A stretch of DNA of 50,131 nucleotides. Origin: Herbaspirillum sp. ASV7. GTDB lineage: Bacteria > Pseudomonadota > Gammaproteobacteria > Burkholderiales > Burkholderiaceae_D. Where the stretch lies: contig NZ_JAELUH010000037.1 in NCBI RefSeq assembly GCF_016429215.1, positions 1 to 50,131 on the forward strand, given 5' to 3'. The notes beneath the pieces were generated by a model. It was not told the origin of the DNA and made no database searches. It saw nothing but the letters and a program-made list of their open reading frames with translations. A program made the position numbers and the translations under genes. The number at the start of each line of letters is the position of its first letter. Within the stretch, counting starts at the first letter, position 1. Shown here piece after piece: positions 8,330 through 16,747 of the stretch.

Positions 8330-9223
8330 ATGGATACGCGCTACCTGCAGAGTTTTATCCATGTCGCGGAGCTGGGATCGATCGCCGAAGCCGCGCGGCG
8401 CCTGGATCTCACGCCGGCAGCCGTGGCCCAGCGGGTGCGCCTGCTGGAGCAGGAGATGGGCATGAGCCTGATCCGCCGTTCCGGACGCACGGTGGCCCCC
8501 ACCGAGGCCGGTGCGCGCATCCTGGAACGGGGACGCCAGGTACTGCGCGACATCCGCGACCTGCGCGACGACCTCAGCGACGGCCACGACCTGGCCGGGC
8601 AACTGCGCGTTGGTGGCACCCCGACCATGATGCTGGCGGTGCTGCCGGAGCTGGTCTCGCGTTTCCTGGCGCAGCATCCGAAGGTCGATATCTATCTGGA
8701 GCCCGGCACCTCGACCACGCTGTTTCGCAAGGTGGTCGATGGCGACCTCGATGCGGCGCTGCTGATCCAGCCCTTATACGAGCTACCCAAGAGCTGTGGC
8801 TGGTACACCATGCGTGAAGAGCCGCTGGTGCTGCTGGCGCCCAGCGCCATGCAGGTCGATGATGTACATGCCACCCTGGAGCGCGAACCCTTCCTGCGCT
8901 ACGACCGCGCAACCGTGGGCGGTCAGCTGGCCGAGGCTTATTTGCGCCAGCACGGCATACGTACCCGCCAGCGTTGCGAGATGGATGGGCTTGATGCCAT
9001 CGCGGCGCTGGTCGAGCGGGGCATCGGCGTATCCCTGGTGCCGGCCTGGGTGGCGGCATCCAATACGCGCCTGGCGATCCGTCGCTGGCCTCTGCCACGG
9101 CGCAGCGCACGCCGCGTGGTGGGCATGACTTGGACACGCACCTCAGCGCGGACCCGGCTGGTGCACTGCTTCCTGGAACTGGTCAAGGCATGGCGCAAGA
9201 AAGATAAAAATTCTATCGATTGA
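8330..9223 (+). CDS. LysR-family transcriptional regulator of the sugar-acid locus
   Basis: A 297-residue LysR-type regulator. It has an N-terminal winged helix-turn-helix (RYLQSFIHVAELGSIAEAAR then LTPAAVAQRVRLLEQEMG) followed by a two-lobe effector-binding domain starting near residue 92 (GQLRVGGTPTMMLAVLPELV). The start at 8330 has GGAG (8321-8324) 5 bases upstream; the in-frame extension to 8258 lies in the operator region and is unlikely to be translated. It is divergent from the enolase gene and upstream of the DHDPS-type and permease genes. The shared motifs in the two gaps suggest that it controls both. The effector is probably the acid substrate or an intermediate. Confidence 0.92.
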   Translation: MDTRYLQSFIHVAELGSIAEAARRLDLTPAAVAQRVRLLEQEMGMSLIRRSGRTVAPTEAGARILERGRQVLRDIRDLRDDLSDGHDLAGQLRVGGTPTMMLAVLPELVSRFLAQHPKVDIYLEPGTSTTLFRKVVDGDLDAALLIQPLYELPKSCGWYTMREEPLVLLAPSAMQVDDVHATLEREPFLRYDRATVGGQLAEAYLRQHGIRTRQRCEMDGLDAIAALVERGIGVSLVPAWVAASNTRLAIRRWPLPRRSARRVVGMTWTRTSARTRLVHCFLELVKAWRKKDKNSID

Positions 9224-9226
9224 CGC
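9202..9226. promoter_or_regulatory. Second copy of the LysR-locus motif before the DHDPS-type gene
   Basis: AGATAAAAATTCTATCGAT (9202-9220) matches the block at 8301-8319 in 16 of 19 positions and runs directly into GATTGACGC (9218-9226), identical to 8256-8264. It overlaps the last codons and stop of the LysR gene. The likely role is a regulator site for the DHDPS/MFS transcript. Confidence 0.6.
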
Positions 9227-9347
9227 AAGCGGAGCATGATTATTCTGCTTCCCGAACTGGGCAATACTGGTCGCCGTCCCCCAGTACAACCGTGCTGGCA
9301 CCCAGACCGCCGCGCACCATGCGCCGGCCCATTTCAGGAGACTTGCC

Positions 9348-10301
9348 ATGAATCATCCCTCTGCGCTGCCCGCGCCCCGTCTGGGCGGCGTGCTCTCGCC
9401 CGTGCTCACGCCCTTCGAGGCTGACGGTAGCCCCTCGATTGCCCGCTTCATCGAACATTGCCGCACCTTGCTCAATCACGATGTCAGGCTGGCGGTCTTC
9501 GGCACCAATTCCGAGGCAGCCTCGCTGAGCGTGGCCGAGAAACGCGGCCTGCTCGATGTGCTGCTCGACGCCGGCATGCCCGCCACGCGCATGATGCCCG
9601 GTGTGGGAGCCTGTGCCCTGGGCGACACCGTGGAACTGACGCGCCATGCGGTGCAGGCCGGTTGCGGCGGCGTCCTGATGCTGCCGCCGTTTTACTACAA
9701 GGCGGTCAGCGAAGAGGGGCTATTCCGCGTCTTCGCCGAGGTGATCGAGGCTGTCGCCGATGCGCGCCTGCGCATCTATCTCTATCACATCCCCCCGGTG
9801 GCTCAGGTCGGCATCAGCCTGGGCCTGATCGAGCGGCTGCTCAAGCGCTTCCCCGGTGTTGTCGCCGGGATCAAGGACAGTTCGGGCGACTGGAACAACA
9901 CCGCCGCCATGCTGCGCGAATTCGGGGCGGCCGGTTTCGATGTCTTCGCCGGCAGCGAGACTGCACTGGTGCAGACCATGCGCCACGGCGGCGCCGGCGT
10001 GATCTCCGCCACCGCCAATGTCAACCCGGCCGGCATCGCCGCCTTGTGCCGTCAATGGGATGATCCGCAGGCCCAGGCCTGGCAGGAAGAACTCAACGAA
10101 GTCCGTGCTGCCTTCGCTGGCTTTCCGATGATCGCGGCGATGAAGGCGGCCATGTCCTGCGGGCTGCGCGATCCGGGCTGGAACCGTCTGCGCCCGCCGC
10201 TGGTGGAGCTGGATGCGATTGATCGCGAGGCCCTGTTGCGCCAGCTCGATGCATTGGGCTTCACCCTCTATCAGGGCCGGGTCAGCACCGCCCTTTGCTG
10301 A
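9348..10301 (+). CDS. Dihydrodipicolinate synthase/N-acetylneuraminate lyase family protein
   Basis: A 317-residue TIM-barrel class I aldolase-type enzyme. The Schiff-base Lys176 (GIKDSSG) and the Tyr146 of YLYHIPP are present. The GTTGE signature of true DapA is GTNSEA (52-57), which indicates a catabolic relative such as a keto-deoxy sugar-acid dehydratase or aldolase rather than lysine biosynthesis. AGGAG (9335-9339) lies 8 bases before the ATG. It sits between the LysR regulator and an ACS-family permease, with the enolase-superfamily enzyme on the other side, so it most likely processes the keto-deoxy product of that enzyme. Substrate assignment is inference. Confidence 0.88.
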   Translation: MNHPSALPAPRLGGVLSPVLTPFEADGSPSIARFIEHCRTLLNHDVRLAVFGTNSEAASLSVAEKRGLLDVLLDAGMPATRMMPGVGACALGDTVELTRHAVQAGCGGVLMLPPFYYKAVSEEGLFRVFAEVIEAVADARLRIYLYHIPPVAQVGISLGLIERLLKRFPGVVAGIKDSSGDWNNTAAMLREFGAAGFDVFAGSETALVQTMRHGGAGVISATANVNPAGIAALCRQWDDPQAQAWQEELNEVRAAFAGFPMIAAMKAAMSCGLRDPGWNRLRPPLVELDAIDREALLRQLDALGFTLYQGRVSTALC

Positions 10302-10390
10302 GCCCCGCAACGCCCCCGTCCATCACAAGAAAGCTGCAGCGGCCTCGCATTGTCGCAGGCCAGCTACAGCATCCACATCAAGGAGACTCC

Positions 10391-11734
10391 ATGCATTCCC
10401 AGACCTTTCCTGACCCCGCCGCTGCTTCGCCCTCTATGGCGGGCGAGGCGGCATCTGCCGATCCGGCCCTGGGCGAACGCGTCTTTCGCCGGGTTGCCTG
10501 GCGCTTCATCCCACTGCTGTTCGTCAGTTACGTGGTGGCCTACCTGGACCGTGTCAACATCGGCTTTGCCAAGCTGCAGATGCTCAGCGACCTGCAATTC
10601 AGCGATGCCGTCTATGGCCTGGGCGCGGGCCTGTTCTTTCTCGGCTACTTCCTCTTCGAGGTGCCCAGCAACCTGTTGCTGCATAGACTGGGGGCGCGCC
10701 GCTGGATAGCCCGCATCATGATCAGCTGGGGGCTGCTCTCGGCCCTGACAGCCTGGGTCGAGACACCGGCGGCCTTCTATGCCATCCGCTTCCTGCTGGG
10801 CATTGCCGAGGCCGGTTTCTTCCCGGGGGTGATCCTGTATCTGACCTACTGGTTTCCGGCCCGGCGACGCGGCCGCATGACCGCCATGTTCATGGCCGGC
10901 AATCCGGTCTCGGGCATCGTCGGCGGCCCGCTGTCGGGCTACATCATGTCCGCCTTCGGCGGTACGATGGGGCTGTCGGGGTGGCAGTGGCTATTCGTGC
11001 TGGAAGCGATCCCTGCCGTCTTGTTGAGCGTGCTGATCTACTTCTACCTGGATGACCGCGTGGCCGATGCCACCTGGCTCGATGCACAGGAGAAGCAAGT
11101 GATCGAAGCCGCCATCGCGCAAGACGCCAGCGGCCGTACCCACAGTTCGGCTATGGGTGCCATGCTGTCGGGCCGTGTCTGGCTGATGTGTCTGATTCTC
11201 TTCGGCATGGTGATGGGGTCCTATGCCATCGGCTTCTGGCTGCCGTCCATCCTGCGCGGTGCCGGCATTGCCGACCCGCTGCACATCGGCTTGCTGGCGA
11301 CGATTCCCTACGGCGCCGCTCTGGTCACGATGCTGCTGGCCGGGCGCAGTGCCGATCACTTCCGCGAGCGTCGCTGGCATGTGGCGGTACCAGCCCTGGT
11401 GGCGGCAGCCGGCTTCATCCTGTGCGCGCTGAGCGAGAGAGAGGTCTTGCCAGCCATTGCCGGCCTGAGCCTGGGTGCGATGGGGGTAGTGACGGCAGTG
11501 TCGATGTTCTGGGCCTTGCCGACCGCCTTCCTGGGAGGCGCTGCGGCCGCGGCCGGGATCGCGCTGATCAATTGCACCGGCAACCTGGCCGGCTTCGTCA
11601 GCCCTTCGCTCATAGGCTGGCTGAAGATGCAGACCCAATCGGTGGCATCGGGCTTGTTCCTGGTGGCGGCGATGCTGACGCTCTCGGCACTGCTGGTGTT
11701 GCTGTGCGTCCCCGCGCGACTGGTCGATCGCTGA
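10391..11734 (+). CDS. MFS transporter, anion:cation symporter (ACS) family
   Basis: A 447-residue permease with twelve predicted membrane spans. The ACS-family start (RRVAWRFIPLLFVSYVVAYLDRVNIGFA) is clear, and the loop 2-3 region and GIAEAGFFPGVILYLTYWFP are typical of glucarate, galactonate, phthalate and tartrate symporters. The ATG at 10391 is preceded by AAGGAGA with about 5-base spacing; an upstream in-frame start (10295) overlaps the previous gene and adds non-conserved sequence. It is the last gene of the sugar-acid locus and presumably imports the substrate with protons. A bidirectional terminator follows. Confidence 0.9.
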   Translation: MHSQTFPDPAAASPSMAGEAASADPALGERVFRRVAWRFIPLLFVSYVVAYLDRVNIGFAKLQMLSDLQFSDAVYGLGAGLFFLGYFLFEVPSNLLLHRLGARRWIARIMISWGLLSALTAWVETPAAFYAIRFLLGIAEAGFFPGVILYLTYWFPARRRGRMTAMFMAGNPVSGIVGGPLSGYIMSAFGGTMGLSGWQWLFVLEAIPAVLLSVLIYFYLDDRVADATWLDAQEKQVIEAAIAQDASGRTHSSAMGAMLSGRVWLMCLILFGMVMGSYAIGFWLPSILRGAGIADPLHIGLLATIPYGAALVTMLLAGRSADHFRERRWHVAVPALVAAAGFILCALSEREVLPAIAGLSLGAMGVVTAVSMFWALPTAFLGGAAAAAGIALINCTGNLAGFVSPSLIGWLKMQTQSVASGLFLVAAMLTLSALLVLLCVPARLVDR

Positions 11735-11755
11735 AGCCGTAAACAGCAAGCAAAA

Positions 11756-11782
11756 AAAGAGGAGGACAGTGTCCTCCTCTTT
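11756..11782. terminator. Bidirectional intrinsic terminator
   Basis: A 10-bp stem (11758-11767 with 11771-11780, AGAGGAGGAC and its complement) with a 3-base loop has a seven-A run on its left (11752-11758) and a short T run on its right. It lies between convergent genes and suits termination from either side. Confidence 0.85.
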
Positions 11783-11849
11783 GCCGTCATGGCGCGCGGT
11801 CGCTGCAACCTTCGGATAACGCCGCGCGCACGACTGCGGTGTTACCTCC

Positions 11850-13343
11850 TCAGTGTTTCAGCGCAGGCTGTTGGCCGCGCCCCAGCACCAGGTTGGCCAG
11901 CACGGCCACTACCACGTTGATGGCCAGCGCGATCAGACCGGTGTAGAGCGTGTAGGTCTCGCCGCCAACGATGAAGCTGTGTACCGGCTTGATGCCATCG
12001 GCAAAGGCCAGCCAGCTGCCGCCGACGATACCCACCGCCCAGCCGCACAGCAGGGCGCGCGCACCGAACCAGCCGACGAACAGGCCGAACACCAGCGCCG
12101 GGAAGGTCTGCAGGATCCATACGCCACCCAGCAGCTGCAGGTCCAGCGCGAACTTGGTCGGCAGGAACAGGATGAACACCAGCGCCCCGAACTTCACCAC
12201 CAGCGACACCACCTTGGCCACCTTGGCCTCGCCTTCATGGGAGATGCCCGGATTGACGTAGGGCTTCCAGAAGTTGCGGGTGAACAGGTTGGAGGCACCG
12301 ATGGACATCACCGCCGCCGGCACCAAAGCACCGATGGCGATGGCCGCAAACGCGAAGCCGGCGAACCAGCCCGGGAACAGGCCATTGAACAGCGCCGGCA
12401 CCACGTCGTTGTTGGTCTGCACCTTCACGCCGGCCGCATAGGCCATGTAACCCAGCAGCGCGATCAGGCCCAGCAGCACGGTATAAGCCGGCAGGAACAC
12501 GGCGTTCTTGCGGATGGTGTTGGCATCCTTGGCGGCGAAGATGCCGGTCAGGGTATGCGGATACATGAAGGCCGCCAGCGCCGAACCCAGTGCCAGCGTG
12601 GCAAAGGGCAGGAACTGCGTGGGCTTCAGGGTCAGGCCGGTGGCGCCACCCTTGACGGCGAAGGCATCGCGGGCCGAGCTGAACACCGCGCCATAGCCAC
12701 CCAGCTTGGCTGGCACCACGATCACCGCCACCAGCACGACGATGTAGATCATCACGTCCTTGACGAAGGCGATCAGCGCGGGCGCGCGCAGCCCGGCCGA
12801 GTAGGTGTACAGCGCCAGGATCACGAAGGCCGCCAAAAGCGGCAGTTCACCGGTGAGGCCCAGCGCCTTGATCACCACTTCCATGCCGATCAGCTGCAGG
12901 GCAATGTAGGGCATGGTGGCCACCACACCCGTGAGGGCAACGGCGAACTCCAGCGGGCGCGACCTGTAGCGACCCCAGACCACGTCGGCGGCTGTCACGT
13001 GCCCGGCCTTGTGGGCCGCGTGCCAGAGCTTGGGCATGATCACGAACACGATGGGATAGACCAGGATGGTATAGGGCAGGGCAAAGAAGCCATAGGCCCC
13101 CACCGCATAGACCAGCGCCGGCACCGCGATGACGGTATAGGCCGTGTAGAAGTCGCCGCCGACCAGGAACCAGGTGATCCAGGTACCGAAGTTGCGGCCG
13201 CCCAGGCCCCACTCATCGAGGTGGGCACCCTTGTTGCTGGGACCGGCCATCCATTTCGAGGCCAGGAAGCCCATCACCGTGACCAGGGCGAAGAAGAACA
13301 GGAAGACCCAGAGCGCGCTCCAGTGGATGTTGGAGGTATCCAT
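11850..13343 (-). CDS. Sodium:solute symporter, monocarboxylate permease (MctP-like)
   Basis: A 497-residue integral membrane protein of the SSS family with about 13 hydrophobic segments. The N-terminal region LGGRNFGTWITWFLVGGDFYTAYT and the mid segment FMYPHTLTGIFAAKDANTIRKNAVFLPAYT match the MctP/YodF branch, which imports lactate, pyruvate, propionate and related acids. The ATG at 13343 abuts the TAA of the small DUF3311 gene, so the two are cotranscribed and probably coupled. DUF3311 proteins regularly accompany this branch. The substrate is inferred from family only. Confidence 0.9.
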   Translation of the reverse strand: MDTSNIHWSALWVFLFFFALVTVMGFLASKWMAGPSNKGAHLDEWGLGGRNFGTWITWFLVGGDFYTAYTVIAVPALVYAVGAYGFFALPYTILVYPIVFVIMPKLWHAAHKAGHVTAADVVWGRYRSRPLEFAVALTGVVATMPYIALQLIGMEVVIKALGLTGELPLLAAFVILALYTYSAGLRAPALIAFVKDVMIYIVVLVAVIVVPAKLGGYGAVFSSARDAFAVKGGATGLTLKPTQFLPFATLALGSALAAFMYPHTLTGIFAAKDANTIRKNAVFLPAYTVLLGLIALLGYMAYAAGVKVQTNNDVVPALFNGLFPGWFAGFAFAAIAIGALVPAAVMSIGASNLFTRNFWKPYVNPGISHEGEAKVAKVVSLVVKFGALVFILFLPTKFALDLQLLGGVWILQTFPALVFGLFVGWFGARALLCGWAVGIVGGSWLAFADGIKPVHSFIVGGETYTLYTGLIALAINVVVAVLANLVLGRGQQPALKH

Positions 13344-13523
13344 TTACTGGACTCCCTTCTTCAAACCATCACGATAGACCAGCCAGATGATCAGCGAGGT
13401 CAGCGGCACCCAGGCGAACTGGTACCAGTAGAAGAAGGGGAAACCGAACAGGGTCGGCAATTCGGCGTTGTAGAACGGGACCCACAATAGGCCGATGAAC
13501 GGCAGCAGGAGTAAAAGCCGCAT
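13344..13523 (-). CDS. DUF3311 small membrane protein, symporter partner
   Basis: A 59-residue protein with two hydrophobic helices (residues about 2-17 and 24-48) and the DUF3311 pattern (PFIGLLWVPFYNAELPTLFGFPFFYW). It starts at 13523 after a GAGGAG site; longer in-frame extensions are low-complexity. Its stop directly adjoins the symporter's ATG. Proteins of this family are found beside sodium:solute symporters and are thought to be an accessory subunit. The role is inferred from context. Confidence 0.88.
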   Translation of the reverse strand: MRLLLLLPFIGLLWVPFYNAELPTLFGFPFFYWYQFAWVPLTSLIIWLVYRDGLKKGVQ

Positions 13524-13809
13524 GAATGTTGCTCCTCGAACTTTTGGCGGAAGGTTTTTTATATCAATGCCGCCCCGCCTTGGGGGCGGGAGACATTGTG
13601 AAAGTTGCACCGGAATTATAGGGAGAATCGGCAACTCGCGTTGGCGCCGCGCCAAGTCAGGAGAATCCTGAAGGAAGCCCATGGACGCCCGGGTTAGAAT
13701 GCTGTCGTCAATGCAAGAGCTAACCGTACGGCAAGCCGCCTGCCCCCGCATCATCCCGATGCCCGGGAGGATCTATGCAACGGGCCGGCCGCCAACGGGA
13801 GGTTGACTG
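13524..13809. promoter_or_regulatory. Divergent promoter region (DUF3311/symporter and GGDEF-EAL gene)
   Basis: This 286-base gap holds a perfect TATAAT on the minus strand (13615-13620), 92 bases before the DUF3311 start, but without a good -35. A GC-rich hairpin (arms near 13570-13576 and 13582-13588) lies in the predicted symporter leader. On the plus strand, TAGAAT (13695-13700) is a possible -10 for the GGDEF-EAL gene. Assignments are tentative. Confidence 0.35.
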
Positions 13810-15906
13810 ATGAACCCACAAGATGACCTGAACGAATTCAGCTCCGAGAATGCCTATCGCCTGCTGGTCCAGGGCGTCACCGATTACGCCATCTACCTGT
13901 TGCGCGCCGATGGCGTGGTGGCCAACTGGAACGCCGGTGCCCAGCGCTTCAAGGGCTATACCGCCGAAGAGATCGTCGGCCGTCATTTCTCCACCTTCTA
14001 CAGCCCCGCCGAGCGCGCCGAAGGCCTGCCCCAGCGTGGCCTGGATACCGCCCTGCGCGAGGGCCGCTTCGAAGGCGAGGGCTGGCGCATCCGCAAGGAC
14101 GGCAGCCGCTTCTGGGCGCATGTGGTGATCGACCCCATCTACAAGGAAAACGGCGAGCTGATCGGCTTTGCCAAGATCACCCGCGACTGCACCGAGCAAC
14201 TCCGCGCCGAGGAGGCCAGGCGCGACACCGAGAACCGCTTCCGGCTGCTGGTGGAAGGCATTACCGACTACGCCCTCTACATGCTCAATCCCGACGGCAC
14301 CGTGGCCAACTGGAACGCCGGGGCCCAGCGCGCCAAGGGCTACCTGGAAAAGGAGATCGTGGGCCGGCATTTTTCGGTGTTCTACCAGGAGCAGGAGCGC
14401 CTGGCCGGGCTGCCCACCACCAACCTGGAGATCGCCCTGCGCGAAGGCCGCTTCGAAGACGAGGGCTGGCGCCTGCGCAAGGATGGCTCGCGCTTCTGGG
14501 CGCATGTGGTGATCGACACCATCTACAAGGAAGACGGCCAGTTGCTGGGCTTTGCCAAGATCACCCGCGACCGCACCGAGCAGCTCGAAAGCAACGCCAA
14601 GATCGTCTACCTGGCGCGTCACGACGCCATGACCGGTCTGCCCAACCGCCTGCAGTTCCTGGAGCGTCTCGATGAGGCCATGGACAAGCTGCGCCACGCA
14701 GAACAGCAGATCGCCGTCATCAGCATCGACCTCGACGGCTTCAAGGAAGTCAATGACGCCTTCGGTCACGCCGTGGGTGACCAGCTGCTCGCCGAACTGG
14801 GCCGCCGCATGAAAGCCCTGGCCGGCGAAGGTGAGACGGTGGCGCGTTTCGGCGGTGACGAATTCGTCGCCTTCAAGGTGTTCCACCAGCAGCGCGCGCT
14901 GGCCGATTTCATCAGCCGCCTGCAGACCGCCCTGACGACCATGCTGCACCTGGCCGAGACCGATATCATCCCGGGCGCCAGCATCGGCGTGGCAATGTTC
15001 CCGGGCGATGCCGATGAACGCACCCAGCTGCTCAACAATGCCGACCTGGCCATGTATCGCGCCAAGAAGAGCATGGACGAAAAGATCTGCTTCTACGAAG
15101 CCACCATGGACGAGGCCTCGCGCGCGCGGCGCGCCATGGCGCGCGACATCTGGACTGCGCTCGAACGCGGCCAGTTCTTCCTGAACTACCAGATCCAGCG
15201 TGCCGTCAGCTGCGACGCGATCACCGGTTACGAAGTCCTGCTGCGCTGGCAACACCCGGAGCAGGGTCTGATCCCGCCCTCCGTCTTCATCCCTGTGGCC
15301 GAGGAATGCGGTGCCATCGGCGCCATCGGCGACTGGGTGCTGGAGCGCGCCTGTCGCGAAGCCGTGCAATGGGACCTGCAACCACGCATCGCCGTGAACC
15401 TGTCGGCCATGCAGCTCTCCAACGCCGCCCTGGTGGAACGCGTGCGCTCGGTGCTGGCCAGCACCGGCCTGGCGCCTGAGCGGCTGGAGCTGGAGGTCAC
15501 CGAAACGGCCATCATCGCCGACCGTGATCGCGCCCTCTACCTGCTGCAGCAACTCAAGGCCATGGGCGTGACCATCGCCATGGACGATTTCGGCAGCGGT
15601 TATTCCTCGCTGGAAACCCTGCGCTCCTTCCCCTTCGACAAGATCAAGCTGGACCGCAGCTTCATCAGCGAGCTGGAAACCAGCCAGCAGGCCAAGGCCT
15701 TCGTGCGCGCCATCCTGGCGCTGGGTCACAGCCTGAATGTATCGGTGCTGGCCGAGGGGGTGGAAACCGAAGCCCAGCGCGCCATCCTCGAACAGGAAGG
15801 CTGCCACGAGGGACAGGGCTACCTGTTCGGTCGTCCGGCCCTGCTCGATGTGCTGGCCGGACTGCAACAGGCCGTGCTACCCCGGGAGGTCCAGCGTCGT
15901 GCCTGA
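13810..15906 (+). CDS. PAS-PAS-GGDEF-EAL cyclic-di-GMP protein
   Basis: A 698-residue cytoplasmic signalling protein. Two PAS domains (about 12-125 and 143-255) are close copies of each other. A GGDEF domain (about 268-425) has intact RFGGDEF at 346-352, and an EAL domain (about 440-690) follows. No RxxD inhibitory site precedes GGDEF. The EAL motif is EVL (475-477), an accepted active variant. The other catalytic groups are present: NLS, EVTE, DDFGSGYSS from 592, KLD and AEGVET. It therefore could both make and degrade c-di-GMP, with phosphodiesterase activity likely. No membrane segment is seen. GGGAGG lies 7 bases before the ATG. The 3' end overlaps the sirtuin start. Confidence 0.94.
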   Translation: MNPQDDLNEFSSENAYRLLVQGVTDYAIYLLRADGVVANWNAGAQRFKGYTAEEIVGRHFSTFYSPAERAEGLPQRGLDTALREGRFEGEGWRIRKDGSRFWAHVVIDPIYKENGELIGFAKITRDCTEQLRAEEARRDTENRFRLLVEGITDYALYMLNPDGTVANWNAGAQRAKGYLEKEIVGRHFSVFYQEQERLAGLPTTNLEIALREGRFEDEGWRLRKDGSRFWAHVVIDTIYKEDGQLLGFAKITRDRTEQLESNAKIVYLARHDAMTGLPNRLQFLERLDEAMDKLRHAEQQIAVISIDLDGFKEVNDAFGHAVGDQLLAELGRRMKALAGEGETVARFGGDEFVAFKVFHQQRALADFISRLQTALTTMLHLAETDIIPGASIGVAMFPGDADERTQLLNNADLAMYRAKKSMDEKICFYEATMDEASRARRAMARDIWTALERGQFFLNYQIQRAVSCDAITGYEVLLRWQHPEQGLIPPSVFIPVAEECGAIGAIGDWVLERACREAVQWDLQPRIAVNLSAMQLSNAALVERVRSVLASTGLAPERLELEVTETAIIADRDRALYLLQQLKAMGVTIAMDDFGSGYSSLETLRSFPFDKIKLDRSFISELETSQQAKAFVRAILALGHSLNVSVLAEGVETEAQRAILEQEGCHEGQGYLFGRPALLDVLAGLQQAVLPREVQRRA

Positions 15907-16747
15907 ATCCGCCCATCCGCTGGCCGCACTGACGCAGCTGCTGCTTGAGCGCCGCGATGTGCTGGTGCTGACCGGGGCCGGCATCAGCACGGCCTCCGGC
16001 ATTCCCGATTATCGCGATGACGATGGCGTGCGGCGTGGCCGCCTGCCTATCGAGGGCAACGCCTTCCGCCAGTCCGAAGCCGCGCGCAAGCGCTACTGGG
16101 CGCGCAGCATGCTGGGCTGGCCGCGCCTGGCGCAGGCCACCCCCAATGCAGCCCACCGGGCGCTGGCGCAGTTGCAGCAGGCCGGCCATCTCGGTGCCAT
16201 CCTGACCCAGAACGTCGATGGCCTGCACCAGCAGGCTGGCAGTACCGGCGTCATCGAGCTGCATGGCAGCATCCATGCGGTGCGCTGCCTGTCCTGCGGC
16301 ACCGTCTATCCGCGCGCCCAGATCCAGCAGGAGCTGCAACGCTGCAACCCGGCCCTGGCCGAGATGCAGGCCGAGGCCCTGCCCGATGGCGACGCCCAGC
16401 TGGAGCCCGACGCCGACGCGGCTTTCCATGTGCCTGCCTGCGTGGCCTGTGGCGGCATGCTGCAGCCGGATGTGGTGTTCTTCGGCGATGGTGTGCCTGC
16501 CGCACGCAGCGCCCTGGCCGAACAGGCGGCACGCGCCTGCGATGCCATGCTGGTAGTGGGCAGTTCGCTGATGGTGTTGTCGGGATTCCGCTTCCCGCGC
16601 ATGGTGGCCGAGGCCGGCAAGCCGGTGGCGGCCATCAATCGCGGTGTGACGCGCGCCGATGCACTGCTGGCCTTCAAGATCCGGGAGGACGCCGCAACGG
16701 TGCTACCGCGACTGGCCGATCAGGTGCTGCAGGCGACGCGCGCCTGA
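15899..16747 (+). CDS. NAD-dependent protein deacylase, class II sirtuin (Sir2)
   Basis: A 282-residue sirtuin. NAD-binding motifs GAGISTASGIPDYR (26-39) and TQNVDGLH (103-110), catalytic His122, and a zinc site of two Cys pairs (130/133 and 181/184) are complete. The sequence resembles class II (SIRT4-like) enzymes, which remove acyl groups from lysines using NAD. The start is GTG at 15899, with GGGAGG (15884-15889) 9 bases upstream inside the GGDEF-EAL gene. The two genes overlap by 8 bases and are probably coupled. The last 74 bases overlap, antisense, the 3' end of the convergent DHA2 exporter gene. Confidence 0.9.
   Translation: MPESAHPLAALTQLLLERRDVLVLTGAGISTASGIPDYRDDDGVRRGRLPIEGNAFRQSEAARKRYWARSMLGWPRLAQATPNAAHRALAQLQQAGHLGAILTQNVDGLHQQAGSTGVIELHGSIHAVRCLSCGTVYPRAQIQQELQRCNPALAEMQAEALPDGDAQLEPDADAAFHVPACVACGGMLQPDVVFFGDGVPAARSALAEQAARACDAMLVVGSSLMVLSGFRFPRMVAEAGKPVAAINRGVTRADALLAFKIREDAATVLPRLADQVLQATRA

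Noticed and set aside
11853-13490. Long plus-strand open frame antisense to the sodium:solute symporter
   Set aside because: The His/Gln/Gly-rich translation is typical of antisense GC-rich codons; the minus strand encodes a membrane protein with clear family motifs.
13720-15867. Long open frame on the minus strand opposite the GGDEF-EAL gene
   Set aside because: High-GC antisense frame with no recognisable domain; the plus-strand protein has four complete domains.
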